This document shows positions 18,302 to 28,092 of a stretch of 64,000 bases of DNA, in pieces. Made by a program: the position numbers and the translations under genes. Numbering within the stretch: position 1 is the stretch's first letter; every line of letters starts with the position of its first letter. Source of the DNA: Pandoraea faecigallinarum (GTDB lineage: Bacteria > Pseudomonadota > Gammaproteobacteria > Burkholderiales > Burkholderiaceae); the NCBI RefSeq assembly GCF_001029105.3, contig NZ_CP011808.2:322626-386625 (forward strand), given 5' to 3'. A model generated the notes under the pieces. That model saw only the letters and a list, made by a program, of their open reading frames with translations, did not search any database and was not told where the DNA came from.

Positions 18302-18365
18302 GAATTATCTCCGGGGTAGTCCGAGATTTTGACCGCCCCCCCTTGCTCTAACCCTCCGCTAAACG

Positions 18366-18990
18366 CTATGTGCTGATAAATTCACGCTTACCCATCAGCG
18401 CGGTCATGTCCGCCTCGCGATTGGCCACATCTACCCGTCGCGTCGCCGGCAGATTCGATGCGATGCGCGCCCCGCTCGTAACCTTCGATCCAGCGCAGGC
18501 TCTGCTTGAGGCCGCCGCGCTTGTCTTGCGCGTCCTGGACTCACGCGCCGACATCCACGCGTCAAGTACGCGCAGCGGCGCCCGCTGCGGCATCACCGCG
18601 GAGGTTGGACGCAAATACATCGCGCGCTGCGCTTCGTCAGATAGTGGCCCAAGGTCCGTTGCCCGCCGCGCGTTGAAGTCCAGCTCCGTCGTGTCTTGCA
18701 GGCATGGCGCGACCGACTGGGCTGCCATGCGTTGTTCGGTCTGCCGCCATGCCGCTCCAGAATCGCTGCCTACTCAAGCTCGTCGATATCGAAGAAGCAG
18801 CATGCCGCCCTCGTCTCGCCCCAGCTCGGCAGGGCTGGGGCACGCCGGCCGTGGGCTTGGACGCCAGTCATTCCCTCAATGTTCTCGCTCGCTTGTTCAG
18901 GCGCGCGTCGTCAAGATCGAAGTGGGCGAATTCGGTTTGCGTTCAGCGGGGTGCTTTCAGGGCGAAGGCGTTCACGCAAAAATGCACCCG
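18366..18990 (-). pseudogene. IS4-family (Tn5-like) transposase remnant, multiple frameshifts
   Basis: Recognisable pieces in different minus-strand frames: FAHFDLDDARLNKRARTL near 18950, LQDTTELDFNARRATDLGPL near 18680, GGLKQSLRWIEGYERG near 18500 and VDVANREADMTALMG near 18400. These follow the order of Tn5-like transposases. At least three frameshifts and missing segments; no terminal repeats found. Confidence 0.75.
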
Positions 18991-19065
18991 CAAGCGCGTC
19001 GCACCGAAAGTTGACAAGCCCCGCGCTATCTCATGGATTTAAAACGCTTCGTTCCGCTCTACGGC

Positions 19066-20190
19066 GGCGTTGTTGCATAAATCCGGCTGCGTCGCAGTGA
19101 CGCTTACGCGCAACGACCGGGGCGATGCCTCTGTTAACAATACGGTTTCCTGCGTAGATTCTCGATTTTTGCCGAGAAGATGCGTAGGGACACAAGCAAA
19201 ACGCGTGAGCCGAAGGCGCGCTACCGCGTCAGGAACTGGGCAGCCTATAACACTGGTCTGATCAACCGAGGTAACGTGACAATGTGGATCGACGAAGCTG
19301 CCCTTGCGAGTACGCCCGCGGCCGATCCGACGCGTGGTCGTCCGCGTCTGTACAGCGATGCGCTGATTCAGGCGTTGCTGGGCCTGAAGAGCGTGTTCCG
19401 CTTGCCGCTGCGCGCCCTGCAAGGCTTCGTGCAAAGCCTGCGCGATTTGGCTTTCGCCACCTTGCCGGTACCGAACTACACGACGCTGTGCCGTCGCGCG
19501 CAAACGCTCGAAGTCCAACTGCCGATCATCCGCGACCGCGAGGTAATCCGTCCGGCGGTCGACAGCACGGGCGTGAAGGTCTACGGCGAAGGCGAATGGA
19601 AGGTGCGCCAGCACGGTTACTCGAAGCGTCGCACGTGGCGCAAGGTCCATCTCGCGCTCGACGCGAACACCGGCCAAGTGCGTGCCGCGCTGATGACGCA
19701 TCAGGACGTTGCCGACGGTGACGTCCTTACCGAGTTGCTCGAACAGATCCCGGGCGACGAGCAGATCGATGTCATCGGTGGTGACGGGGCCTACGACACC
19801 AAACCGTGCCATGCGGCCATTGCCGCGCGCAGCGCAGTGCCCTCGATTCCGCCGCGTGAAGGCGCCGCTCATTGGCCCACGCACACACCGGGGGCGACGT
19901 GGCGCAACGAGGCTGTCGATTCGATTGCCCGAATCGGTCGTCGCGAATGGAAGAAAGGTGGCGGCTACCACCGGCGCTCGCTCGCGGAGAATGCGATGTA
20001 TCGACTCAAGACGCTTACGGGCGACAGCCTGTGGGCACGCCGCACCGACTCGCAGGCGACCGAGGTCGCCATCCGCGTGGGCGTGCTCAATCGCATGGCG
20101 GACCTCGCACGTCCGCAGTCGGTTCGCGTTACCTGAGATCGTGAACATGACGGCTACCTCGTCCTCACATTCGATTTATGCAACGACGCC
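19066..20190 (+). mobile_element. IS5-family, IS903-group element, complete with 9-bp target duplication
   Basis: Terminal repeats GGCGTTGTTGCATAAATC (left, 19066) and the inverse of GGCGTCGTTGCATAAATCG (right, 20190). A perfect 9-bp duplication CTCTACGGC flanks it (19057-19065 and 20191-20199), the size typical of the IS903 group. 1125 bp, one intact transposase; likely recent and potentially active. What it interrupted is not recognisable. Confidence 0.95.
19180..20136 (+). CDS. IS903-group transposase
   Basis: 318 residues. DDE domain with PAVDSTGVKVYGEGEW (first D), VIGGDGAYDT (second D) and YHRRSLAENAMYRLKTLTGD (E in the YREK-like C-terminal motif). N-terminal RVRNWAAYNTGLINRGNVT matches the IS903 start. 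Intact. Confidence 0.95.
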   Translation: MRRDTSKTREPKARYRVRNWAAYNTGLINRGNVTMWIDEAALASTPAADPTRGRPRLYSDALIQALLGLKSVFRLPLRALQGFVQSLRDLAFATLPVPNYTTLCRRAQTLEVQLPIIRDREVIRPAVDSTGVKVYGEGEWKVRQHGYSKRRTWRKVHLALDANTGQVRAALMTHQDVADGDVLTELLEQIPGDEQIDVIGGDGAYDTKPCHAAIAARSAVPSIPPREGAAHWPTHTPGATWRNEAVDSIARIGRREWKKGGGYHRRSLAENAMYRLKTLTGDSLWARRTDSQATEVAIRVGVLNRMADLARPQSVRVT

Positions 20191-20199
20191 CTCTACGGC

Positions 20200-20696
20200 T
20201 GCAACGTGAAGACTTGTGTACAAAACGATGCCCTTGATCACGATCAATTTCCATGAATCGGGCATCACGACATAATTTCGAAAGTAATTTCCCGGGCCAT
20301 GATTTAAAAAGCACCCTCCACGCCGATTGTTCGAGTAAGCCGATGGGTGACAGAAATTTCAATACGTTCGCCGGGGTTGCGTTCGCCGCGGGCGCGGTGT
20401 GCGTGATGGGCGGCGCACGTCGCCGAGAACATATTTCAGAAGCGGGGGACTGCTCGGCCGAGGGAAGCGGACCAGGATAGCTGCGCCTCATGTCGCCCAA
20501 TGCGCGCGCGGCACGGCTCACCTCTGCCGCCGCTCCCGGGCGCCGCAGTCGATGTGAATACCAACGCGGATTGACTTTGCATTAAGCAATGCGGCGTGTC
20601 CGCGAGGGAGAGCTGAGCACGCACGGATATGGCTTACGTGCTCACCCGGAATGAATTTGGGTGGGCAGTCGGCGTAAAAAATGACTCGGAGACGAA
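20200..20696. other. About 500 bp without recognised gene
   Basis: No convincing gene. A short plus-strand frame from ATG 20340 (MGDRNFNTFAGVAFAAG, about 46 codons) has a hydrophobic patch but no known relative. Positions 20270-20296 resemble the upstream region of the 938-residue gene (see finding). The permease promoter should lie near 20600-20690. Confidence 0.4.
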
Positions 20697-22115
20697 ATGC
20701 AACACATGCAACACATACCGAACGCCCGCTTAAGTTCGGGGCTCAAGCAGCGACATGTCACGATGATGTCCATTGGGGGTGTCATCGGGGCGGGCCTTTT
20801 TGTCGGGTCGGGAATCGCAATCTCGAACGCCGGGCCGGCAGCAATCATCGCTTACGCGCTGACTGGTGCATTGGTGGGCCTGGTGATGAGAATGCTCGGC
20901 GAGATGGCGGTGGCGATGCCGGACAGCGGCTCGTTTTCAACCTATGCGGACAAAGCGATCGGGCGTTGGGCGGGCTTCTCCATTGGCTGGCTTTACTGGT
21001 GGTTCTGGGTATTGGTGATTCCGATCGAAGCGACGGCGGCGGCATCCATCCTCAATGCATGGATGCAAGCCATTCCCACCTGGGTTTTTGCGCTGGGTAT
21101 CACTTCGCTGTTGACCCTCAGCAATTTGCTATCGGTCAAGAATTACGGCGAGTTCGAATTCTGGTTGTGCATCGTCAAGGTGATAGCCATTGTTGCGTTC
21201 TTGTGTGTGGGCACAGCAGCGATCATGGGCTGGCTACCATTCTCATCTGTTTCCGGGGTGTCGAAACTGGTCTCGAATGGTGGATTCATGCCGCACGGCG
21301 TCGGCGCGATCTTTTCCGCCATGTTGGCGACGATGTTTTGTTTCGTAGGGACTGAAATCGTCACCATTGCGGCTGCAGAGTCTGACGACCCCAAGTCGCA
21401 GATCGTGAAGGCCACGAACTCTGTCATCTGGCGAATCCTGTTGTTTTACCTTGGCTCCGTGTTCATCATCTCGTCGCTTGTGGCCTGGGATGACCCATTG
21501 ATTCGCTCGCAAGGTGCGTATCACCGTACGCTCGAGTTGATCGGAATCCCGAACGCGAGCCTCATTATCGATTTGCTGATTCTAGTCGCCGTTGCCAGTG
21601 CGCTAAATTCTGCCCTCTACACGGCTTCGCGGATGGTTTATTCGCTCGCCTCACGCGGTGACGCGCCGCGCCTTCTGACACGGATCGATGAGAGGGGCAC
21701 GCCACGGTTGGCTGTTCTTGCATCGACGGCAGTCGGCTTCCTGACCGTTTTTGCCAACTACTTTCTCCCGGAGTACGTCTTTAACTTCTTGTTGTCGACG
21801 TCGGGGGGAATTGGCTTGCTTGTGTATTTGGTGATTGCGGTGTCCCAGCTTCGTATGCGCTCGAAGTTTCGGGCCATGGGCGTGGAGCTGCCTATTCGGA
21901 TGTGGCTCTATCCTTGGTTGACCTGGGGCGTGATCGTGTTCATTTGCGCGATTCTGCTGACGATGGTTTGGCGCCTTGAACAGCGCTGCGAGATGCTCAC
22001 CACCGGCGCGTTGGCCGTATGCGTGGTCGCAGCGTCGCTGATTCACAAGTGGCTGCGTGGGCGTAGGGCTAGGCAAGCGACGCGCAGCACTGCGCAAGCC
22101 GCTCTTGGGGCGTAA
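20697..22115 (+). CDS. Amino-acid permease of the APC superfamily (AAT/GabP-like)
   Basis: 472 residues with about 12 membrane helices. The opening SSGLKQRHVTMMSIGGVIGAGLFVGSG is the AAT-family signature with the GxxGxGLF substrate loop; GEMAVAMPDSGSFSTYADKAIGRWAGF and SALNSALYTASRMVYSLA are also diagnostic. Closest in style to GabP (4-aminobutyrate) permeases, but the substrate is not certain. Intact and alone; no operon partner. Located in the inner membrane, proton-driven uptake by family knowledge. Confidence 0.88.
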   Translation: MQHMQHIPNARLSSGLKQRHVTMMSIGGVIGAGLFVGSGIAISNAGPAAIIAYALTGALVGLVMRMLGEMAVAMPDSGSFSTYADKAIGRWAGFSIGWLYWWFWVLVIPIEATAAASILNAWMQAIPTWVFALGITSLLTLSNLLSVKNYGEFEFWLCIVKVIAIVAFLCVGTAAIMGWLPFSSVSGVSKLVSNGGFMPHGVGAIFSAMLATMFCFVGTEIVTIAAAESDDPKSQIVKATNSVIWRILLFYLGSVFIISSLVAWDDPLIRSQGAYHRTLELIGIPNASLIIDLLILVAVASALNSALYTASRMVYSLASRGDAPRLLTRIDERGTPRLAVLASTAVGFLTVFANYFLPEYVFNFLLSTSGGIGLLVYLVIAVSQLRMRSKFRAMGVELPIRMWLYPWLTWGVIVFICAILLTMVWRLEQRCEMLTTGALAVCVVAASLIHKWLRGRRARQATRSTAQAALGA

Positions 22116-22495
22116 CGTCGACCTGAGTGCGGCGTCATGCCAAGTTGTAGGCGATCACCGAGGCGGGCCAAGCCATTGCCGTGCGGCCCGCCGATAGGAG
22201 GGATATGCGCCTGGGTCTTTCGTGTGCGATGCCATGCCCCTGGCGGCCGAGGCCGGGGCCTCATCAGGCATCGGGCAATGACGTTGTTGTGACGCCCTAC
22301 GGCTACCGAAACAGGTGATCATGCGGACCGAAATGCGTACCGGACGCGTCAAAAATCAGTGCCGACGTCCCATGGGGCAGTCGGCACGATTTGACGGTAT
22401 CGGTCGCACGAGTCTTTGACGTCGCGCCCATGGGTGACGTGCGCGAGTGAATTCGCGGCCTTCCCAAGGGTGGCCAGCTCAGGAGTGAGACGACG
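22116..22495. other. Intergenic region with GC hairpin
   Basis: No gene seen. An inverted repeat GGCGGGCC...GGCCCGCC at about 22163-22193 could act as the permease terminator, although no T-run follows. The promoter of the next gene is expected at its right end. Confidence 0.4.
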
Positions 22496-23548
22496 ATGGG
22501 TTTGGAAGTAGGCGCGAGTTCGAGCATATCGGCAGCGAATGTGACGGGAGTCCGTCTGGTGGACGGGTTGGGGCTACGCGTAACGGCGGCGATTGACACG
22601 AAAATGGTCGAGCTTCAAAACAGTCTGCGAGACTTAAACAATGCACTCGAAGCGCCGTCGTTCAACGGTATCGGCCGAAATGAATTGCAGGACTGTAAAA
22701 AGAAGTTGGACCAGTTAGGAACCAATTTTTTCGACCCGCCGACGGGCCGTACAGCCCTTGCGCTGCTGACGAGGACGGCCAGCGAATTAGACAGGCTCGG
22801 CCACGAGATTGCGAATGAACCCGAGTCGGACCGGAAGTGGGAGTGGCTCACTCACGTGGCCGTTGCCCTCGCGCTCACATTCTCGCTGGTCGCTGTCGCG
22901 GCCATCATTGTGGCTACAGTGGGGGGAAGTGGCGCTCCGGCGCTAGTGAGCTGGCTCGCGACAATGGAGCGAATCGCCCACTTCAACTCGAGATCCTCGC
23001 GCGCGCAGGAACGGGCGGCGCAAGGCACCCGTCTGCCAGACGAAATCGCACGCCCGCTAAAACCCATCGCGGACTCGCTCAACCGCGTGAAAACCCAGGT
23101 GTATCGCCTGGAAGGTACCGCGATGATCGATCGCGTTGGCGTTGGCCTCGACGCGCGCGCGCGCGACTATCTTGCTACCCAACTTGAGAGCGCCGGTGCG
23201 GACCCACTCACCGAGGGTGCGGCAGACAGGGTGCTCCATCGCGACTATATCGACTCAGATATCGTGCGCTCCCTGATCCACGCGCTTTGGCGCGGCGAGC
23301 TCACGTTCCGCGCCGAGCATGTAGAGACCGGACTCCAGCATTTGGGCGTAGTCCTCGCGCTCGCAGCCGCCGCACCTCAAGACATGAACACGAAGGTTCG
23401 AGCCGCGTGGCAGGAACTGATGCCGTGCCTGGAACGTCGCGAGGGCATTGCGAAGCCGAGCGGTGCGCACGCCAGTCCCGCAGTGGGACAACAGCCGCGG
23501 CCCCATACTGCGCTGCCGCCGTATCCACACGGGGCTCCACTTGCGTGA
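22496..23548 (+). CDS. Membrane protein of unknown function, candidate effector
   Basis: 350 residues, ATG 22496, with GGAG upstream at suitable distance. The first 20 residues are Ser/Ala rich (MGLEVGASSSISAANVTG) without a Sec signal. Residues about 35-110 are predicted helical with heptad-like spacing; a single long hydrophobic segment spans about 117-142 (VAVALALTFSLVAVAAIIVA). The C-terminal half is helical and soluble, the last 30 residues Pro rich. No relative recognised. It is open in an IS-riddled region. A role at a host membrane is speculation. Confidence 0.6.
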   Translation: MGLEVGASSSISAANVTGVRLVDGLGLRVTAAIDTKMVELQNSLRDLNNALEAPSFNGIGRNELQDCKKKLDQLGTNFFDPPTGRTALALLTRTASELDRLGHEIANEPESDRKWEWLTHVAVALALTFSLVAVAAIIVATVGGSGAPALVSWLATMERIAHFNSRSSRAQERAAQGTRLPDEIARPLKPIADSLNRVKTQVYRLEGTAMIDRVGVGLDARARDYLATQLESAGADPLTEGAADRVLHRDYIDSDIVRSLIHALWRGELTFRAEHVETGLQHLGVVLALAAAAPQDMNTKVRAAWQELMPCLERREGIAKPSGAHASPAVGQQPRPHTALPPYPHGAPLA

Positions 23549-23649
23549 GGCCATTACTCACCGATCGGGAGCGCTCGGCAGCGCGCTAACGACTTCCGGA
23601 AGCCTCTCTCGGATGATAGCCTGATCCAATACCCCGACAGGGGGAGGCA

Positions 23650-23742
23650 ATATTGCACCTATGACTACCGGAAGCTGCTCAGGCAATTTCAGATGCAAGC
23701 ATCGATGCGTCACAAAGGCAATTGTTCCGATAACGCCCTAAG
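23650..23742 (+). mobile_element. IS3-family OrfB fragment
   Basis: Codons read YDYRKLLRQFQMQASMRHKG then NCSDNA, matching the conserved C-terminal block of IS3 OrfB (QMQASMSRKGNCWDNAP). Ends at the IS5 end fragment. The 100 bp before it (23549-23649) show nothing. Confidence 0.65.
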
Positions 23743-23880
23743 AGGCCAGTTCAAAAATCCCGAGAGGGGCTGTTAACTTTCGAGGCGTCTGTCAATCTCA
23801 GGTATCCAGGCAACGGGGACTGAGGGAATGCAAGCGCCGATCATCGACGACGATTTGTGGCAACTGATCGAACCGTTACT
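23743..23880 (+). mobile_element. IS5-family end fragment
   Basis: From GAGGCCAGTTC the sequence is the inverse of the right end of the element at 48961-49874, including the start of its OrfA (MQAPIIDDDLWQLIEPLLP). Cut after about 138 bp. Confidence 0.85.
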
Positions 23881-23904
23881 GCCAGTGACCTGCCCCCAGT
23901 CTTA

Positions 23905-24808
23905 GAAGCTCTAACAAAATGATTTCCTGAGATGGCGCCAGCAGATGATGCAACCAGCCATTTTCAGGAAGGCTTCGTGAATGATTGCGAGGCGCTCGAA
24001 GCGGACTCGCAATCGCTTGAAGTTGTGCAGCCACGCGATCGTTCGCTCGACAACCCAACGCGTCTTGCCAAGACCGCTGCCGTGAGGCTCGCCGCGGCGA
24101 GCAATCTCGGTGGCGATGCCGACGGCGTGCAGGGGCTTGCGGTACTTGTCGTGGTCGTAGCCGCGATCACCCTGAACGATGTGCGGTTTAGACAAGGGGC
24201 GACCGCGCTTGCCTCGAATCGGAGGAATCGCCTCGATCAGTGGCAGCAGTTGGGTAATGTCGTTGCGGTTGGCGCCCGTGAGTATCAGCGACAGTGGAAT
24301 GCCTTGGGCGTCGGTCAGGACGTGGTGCTTTGAACCTGGTCGCGCGCGATCTGTGGGGTTAGGTCCTGTTTTTGACCCGACCCCACTGCCCGGATAGAAG
24401 AGGAATCGACGACTACACGAGACCAGTCGATGCGATCGGCCGCACGGAGCTTGGCCAGAAGTACCTCGTGCAGACGATCCCAGACGCCAGCCTTCTGCCA
24501 GGCATGTAGCCGTCGTCAGCAACTCATGCCTGAGCCGCAGCCCATTTCCTGCGGCAGCATTTCCCAAGGGATGCCGGATTGCAGAACGAACAGGATGCCC
24601 GTGAGCACGGCACGATCGTCCAGCGGCTTGCGCCCGGGATAGCGGGCGCGCCGAGGCTTCGGTGGCGGCAGCAGTGGCTGGATGATTGCCCACAGTTCGT
24701 CGTCGAGTATTGGTTTGGCCATGTCCTTTGCGCAGCGATGACTGCGCAAAGGTTAACAAAAATCACTTTGAGTTAACAGCCCCCGTAAACTCATTTTGTT
24801 AGAGATTC
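23905..24808 (-). mobile_element. IS5-family (IS427-like) element, copy 1
   Basis: Ends GAAGCTCTAACAAAATG (23905) and CATTTTGTTAGAGATTC (24808), flanked by TTA on both sides, the 3-bp TNA duplication of this group. Two overlapping frames. OrfA from ATG 24722 (MAKPILDDELWAIIQPLLPP) carries a W-to-TGA nonsense codon at 24516-24518. The OrfB frame to 23911 includes TQLLPLIEAIPPIRGKRG, VQGDRGYDHDKYR and RWVVERTIAWLHNFKRL, with all DDE residues. A near-identical copy is at 37598. Confidence 0.9.
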
Positions 24809-25060
24809 TTAGTCCGAAACGCTTTTAGAGTCCGAGGTTAAAAACTTCTGCTCTTCATGCGCCCGAGCAAACTGCTCGGGCGTCAGGTAGCCGAGAGAGC
24901 TGTGAGGCCGCTCCGTGTTGTACTCGATACGCCACGATTCAATCAAGTGCTTGGCGTGACGCAGCGAGACGAACCAGTGTTCGTTCAGACATTCGTCACG
25001 GAACCGCCCGTTGGAGCTCTCGATGTAGGCGTTCTCCACAGGTTTGCCGGGACGGATGGG
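24809..25060 (-). pseudogene. IS3-family OrfB, C-terminal fragment
   Basis: Reads ENAYIESSNGRFRDECLNEH, WFVSLRHAKHLIESWRIEYN and PHSSLGYLTPEQFARAHEEQ to a stop at 24809. The glutamate of the DDE triad (YIES.N) is present, but the upstream core has been cut by IS256. Confidence 0.85.
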
Positions 25061-25306
25061 GGTGTCAGAAATTCCGTGTTCAAGGCGGGTTGAGAATCAC
25101 ACGGACGGTCGCACGAAACGATCGGCGTAGAGGTTAGCGAATTGGTTCGTGGCCGCTTTCCAGTCCTTGGCTGCACGCCCACAATCAGCGGTGATATTGC
25201 GCAGTGCCAGCCAAATGAGTTTCGTCGCTGCGTCATCGGTCGGGAAGTGACCGCGCGTCTTGATGATCTTGCGCAGTTGCGAGTTGATATTCTCGATAGC
25301 GTTCGT

Positions 25307-25552
25307 AACCGGCATGATATAGCCGGTGCCTCGCGTTTCCGCGCCGAGTGGTTTGAGCGTATGGTGTGACCATCCGGGACAGGGGCACTGGGGAGCACTT
25401 CGGGTGGGCAGGCCGTTGTTACACGATGAGCCGCGAGCTCGTGTTAGTAGTTGGCCGCCCCTGCGACCCGCCCGGTTGCGCTGTGAGCGCGAATCCGTAG
25501 TTGTCGTGCTGTCCCACCGGCTCCCAACAGTGATCTGATACGGGAGACGGTT
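25307..25552 (+). ncRNA. Putative bridge-RNA region of IS110, copy 2
   Basis: Identical in content to 7404-7649: 246 bp without a gene, between element end and transposase start, with an ACCGGC/GCCGGT hairpin at the tip and GC-rich stems. Candidate target-pairing segment GAGCGTATGGTGTGACC at about 25355-25371. Family knowledge only; no RNA evidence. Confidence 0.45.
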
Positions 25553-26788
25553 ATGCGAATCGTGGGGTTTGATGTCTCGCGCTCAGTGGCCGAGATCGCG
25601 TACCTGGAGGATGGCACGCTTCATGCAGGCGGCCGCACCGGGTTGCGACGCGACGAACTGGAGCGTTTTGCCGAGAAGCTGCGCGCCACCGATCATGTGG
25701 TGCTCGAAGCAACCGGCAACACTGCCGCCATCGTCAACGTGCTTCGTCGGCACGTCGCGCGCGTGGCGATTGCCAATCCGCTGCAAGTTCGGCTGATCGC
25801 GGAGGCTCGCGTCAAGACGGACAAGATCGATGCAGCCGTACTGGCACAGCTGTATGCAAGCGGCTTTCTGCCGGAAGTATGGATGCCGGACGAGCACACG
25901 CTGGCGTTGCGTCGACAGATCTCGCGTCGTTCACAGCTGGTGCGGCAGCGCACGCGGCTGAAGAACGAGATTCATGCGGTTCTGGCCGCGCATCTGATCG
26001 AGCGATGCCCCGCCACCGATCTGTTTGGCAAGAAGGGGCGTGCCTGGCTCGGCGTTCAACCGCTTCCGTTGGACGAGCGACTCGGTGTTGAGCAGCGGCT
26101 GCGCGAACTGGACCGCCTCGGTGAGGATCTGAGCGAGGTGGAGCAAGCACTCGCGCAAGCGACCATCGACGACGCGCGATTGCGCGTGATGCTGACGATC
26201 ACCGGCGTCAACACCACGGTAGCGATCGGGCTGCTATCTGCCATTGGCGACATCGAGCGGTTTCCGAATCCGGAGAAGCTGGTGAGCTACTTCGGGCTCA
26301 ATCCGTCGGTCTATCAGTCCGGCCCGACACCGGCCAGGCACGGCCACATCACCAAGCGCGGGCGCTCTTACGCACGGGCGATGCTGGTCGAGGCTGCCTG
26401 GGGCGCCACGCAGGCGCCTGGGCCGCTGCGCGCCTTCTTCCTACGCGTGCGCGATCGCCGCGGCCAGCAAATCGCCGTCGTCGCGACCGCTCGCAAACTC
26501 GCAGTGATCGTATGGTATGTGCTGACACGCGACGAGCCGTTCGCGTGGGACCGTCCCGCGTTGACCGCACACAAGTTACGTGCGCTGGAACTGCAGGCTG
26601 GAATGCCGGCGCAGCATGGCTCGCGAAAAGGCTCGGCTGCCGCCTACAGTCTGAAGAGTGTCCGTCAGCAAGAGCGAGCCGTGGCTGAGCAGTCTGAGCG
26701 AACCTATCAAAGACTGTTTAACCGGTGGAAGCAGTCGCGCCCCAAATCAGACAGCGCGCCGATACGGTGGCCGGAAGCGCGGACATAG
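25553..26788 (+). CDS. IS110-family DEDD transposase/recombinase, copy 2
   Basis: 411 residues, identical to the copy at 6168-7403, with D7, E52, D90 and D93. The extreme C terminus (KQSRPKSDSAPIRWPEART) extends to within 42 bp of the element end. Intact. Confidence 0.95.
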   Translation: MRIVGFDVSRSVAEIAYLEDGTLHAGGRTGLRRDELERFAEKLRATDHVVLEATGNTAAIVNVLRRHVARVAIANPLQVRLIAEARVKTDKIDAAVLAQLYASGFLPEVWMPDEHTLALRRQISRRSQLVRQRTRLKNEIHAVLAAHLIERCPATDLFGKKGRAWLGVQPLPLDERLGVEQRLRELDRLGEDLSEVEQALAQATIDDARLRVMLTITGVNTTVAIGLLSAIGDIERFPNPEKLVSYFGLNPSVYQSGPTPARHGHITKRGRSYARAMLVEAAWGATQAPGPLRAFFLRVRDRRGQQIAVVATARKLAVIVWYVLTRDEPFAWDRPALTAHKLRALELQAGMPAQHGSRKGSAAAYSLKSVRQQERAVAEQSERTYQRLFNRWKQSRPKSDSAPIRWPEART

Positions 26789-27921
26789 CGAACGAGCGAA
26801 GTACGGCGTGGGGGGCTTGTGTATTTCATCCGTAGTGTATATAACCTTGCGAATGTCCGGGGGGAACGCGAAGAACGGTATCACGCGGTCCCAGGCGCTG
26901 CGCCAGGCAACACTGACTGTCGGGAATTTCTGACCCCATGGGCTTTCGGCAAAGGCATCGAGTTCGGCCTGCGCGGCCTCAGCGCTCGGCGCGATGTAGA
27001 TCGGCCGAATCGCGGCCGCCAGCGCCTTGCGGTCTTTCCAGCTCGCGTAGGCCAGACTATTGCGGATCAGATGGACAATACAGGTTTGCAGCGTCGTTGC
27101 AGGAAACACCGTTGCCAGCGCCTCGGGCATGCCTTTGAGGCCGTCGGTCACGGCAATCAGAATGTCGCCAATGCCGCGCGTCTTCAAATCATTGAACACC
27201 TTCATCCAGAATTTGGCGCCTTCGGTGTTCTCGATCCACAAACCGAGAATGTCACGCGAACCATCGGGCAGCACGCCCAAGGCCAGATAGACAGCCTTGT
27301 TGCGGACCACGGCATCTTCGCGGATCTTGACACGCAAGGCGTCGAAGAACACGACCGGATACATCGGCTCAAGCGGCCGGCTTTGCCAGGCGGTGACTTC
27401 GGCCATGACTTCGTCGGTGACAGAACTGATGAACTCGGGCGAGACTTCGGTGCCGTATTGCTCAAGCAGAAAGCCCTGGATTTCTCGGACCGTCATGCCG
27501 CGGGCGTACATGGCGACGATCTTGTCGTCGAAGCCGGTGAAGCGTCGTTCGTGTTTGGGTATCAAGATCGGCTGGAAGCTACCGTCACGATCGCGCGGCA
27601 CCTCGATACGGACAGGACCATGCTCGGTTAGAACCGTCTTGGCGCCTCGGCCGTTGCGCTGATTGGTGACGTTGGCCGGTTTGGCCCCGCCGGCCGGGTA
27701 GCCGAGATGATGGTTCATCTCTCCGTTCAGCGCCCGCTCGATCAAGGCCTTCTTGAAGGCCATCGTCGCGGCGCTAATGGTTACGGCTGTCATCGGGCCG
27801 TTGCCGAACTGCTCAAGCAACTCGGCGGGAATCGCCGGCAGATCCGCCGGCTGGGCTTTCGGTTTGCGTGGCATAAACTCTCCTTGGGAGCATGTTATGC
27901 CTCAAACACGAAATTCCGGAC

Positions 27922-28055
27922 GGGCCCAACTTGACCGCCTCGAGCTTGAACTCGAGACTGAACATGCTTCTCGTTCCCAACTGCCATCTCCGGTTTCACC
28001 TTCACACTTTAACAAGGTGTCCACCGGAACGGCTGCAGCTCAAAATGGGGCCACC
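27922..28055 (-). pseudogene. IS3-family left end and OrfA start
   Basis: On the minus strand a left end (GGTGGCCCCATTTTGAGCTG) is followed by MFSLEFKLEAVKLG, a typical IS3 OrfA opening, which stops at the IS256 border. Fewer than 20 codons remain. Confidence 0.6.
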
Positions 28056-28092
28056 TCTTTTATCGGCATCTTCGACGGTCTCCGGGCTGCAG

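Larger units (their letters stand above)
25307..26830 (+). mobile_element. IS110-family element, copy 2
   Basis: 1524 bp, same length and apparently the same sequence as copy 1. The flanks in the element's orientation are GCGTTCGT on the left and CGTAGTGTA on the right, i.e. the IS256 codons for YTTNA; CGT is present at both borders. Confidence 0.92.
25097..27874 (-). pseudogene. IS256-family transposase split by IS110
   Basis: The 5' part (27874 to 26831) is in one frame from MPRKPKAQPADLPAIPAELL to DIRKVIYTT. After the 1524-bp IS110 the C-terminal part NAIENINSQLRKIIKTRGHF continues in the correct frame to 25097. Apart from the insertion no lesion is visible, so precise loss of the IS110 would restore a full transposase. 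Confidence 0.9.
25068..27921 (-). mobile_element. IS256-family element B, interrupted by IS110
   Basis: One end is GGGTGTCAGAAATTCCGTG at about 25068 and the other lies near 27921 (CAAACACGAAATTCCGGAC). It contains a transposase clearly diverged from element A (for example MPRKPKAQPADLPAIP versus MPRKPKTPPRELPSIP), split at exactly the same codon by the same IS110. Element B lies inside IS3 debris on both sides. Confidence 0.85.

Noticed and set aside
19039..20148. Long minus-strand frame of 369 codons opposite the IS903-group transposase
   Set aside because: It is the antisense of an intact transposase and has no family character; GC-rich codon bias creates such frames.
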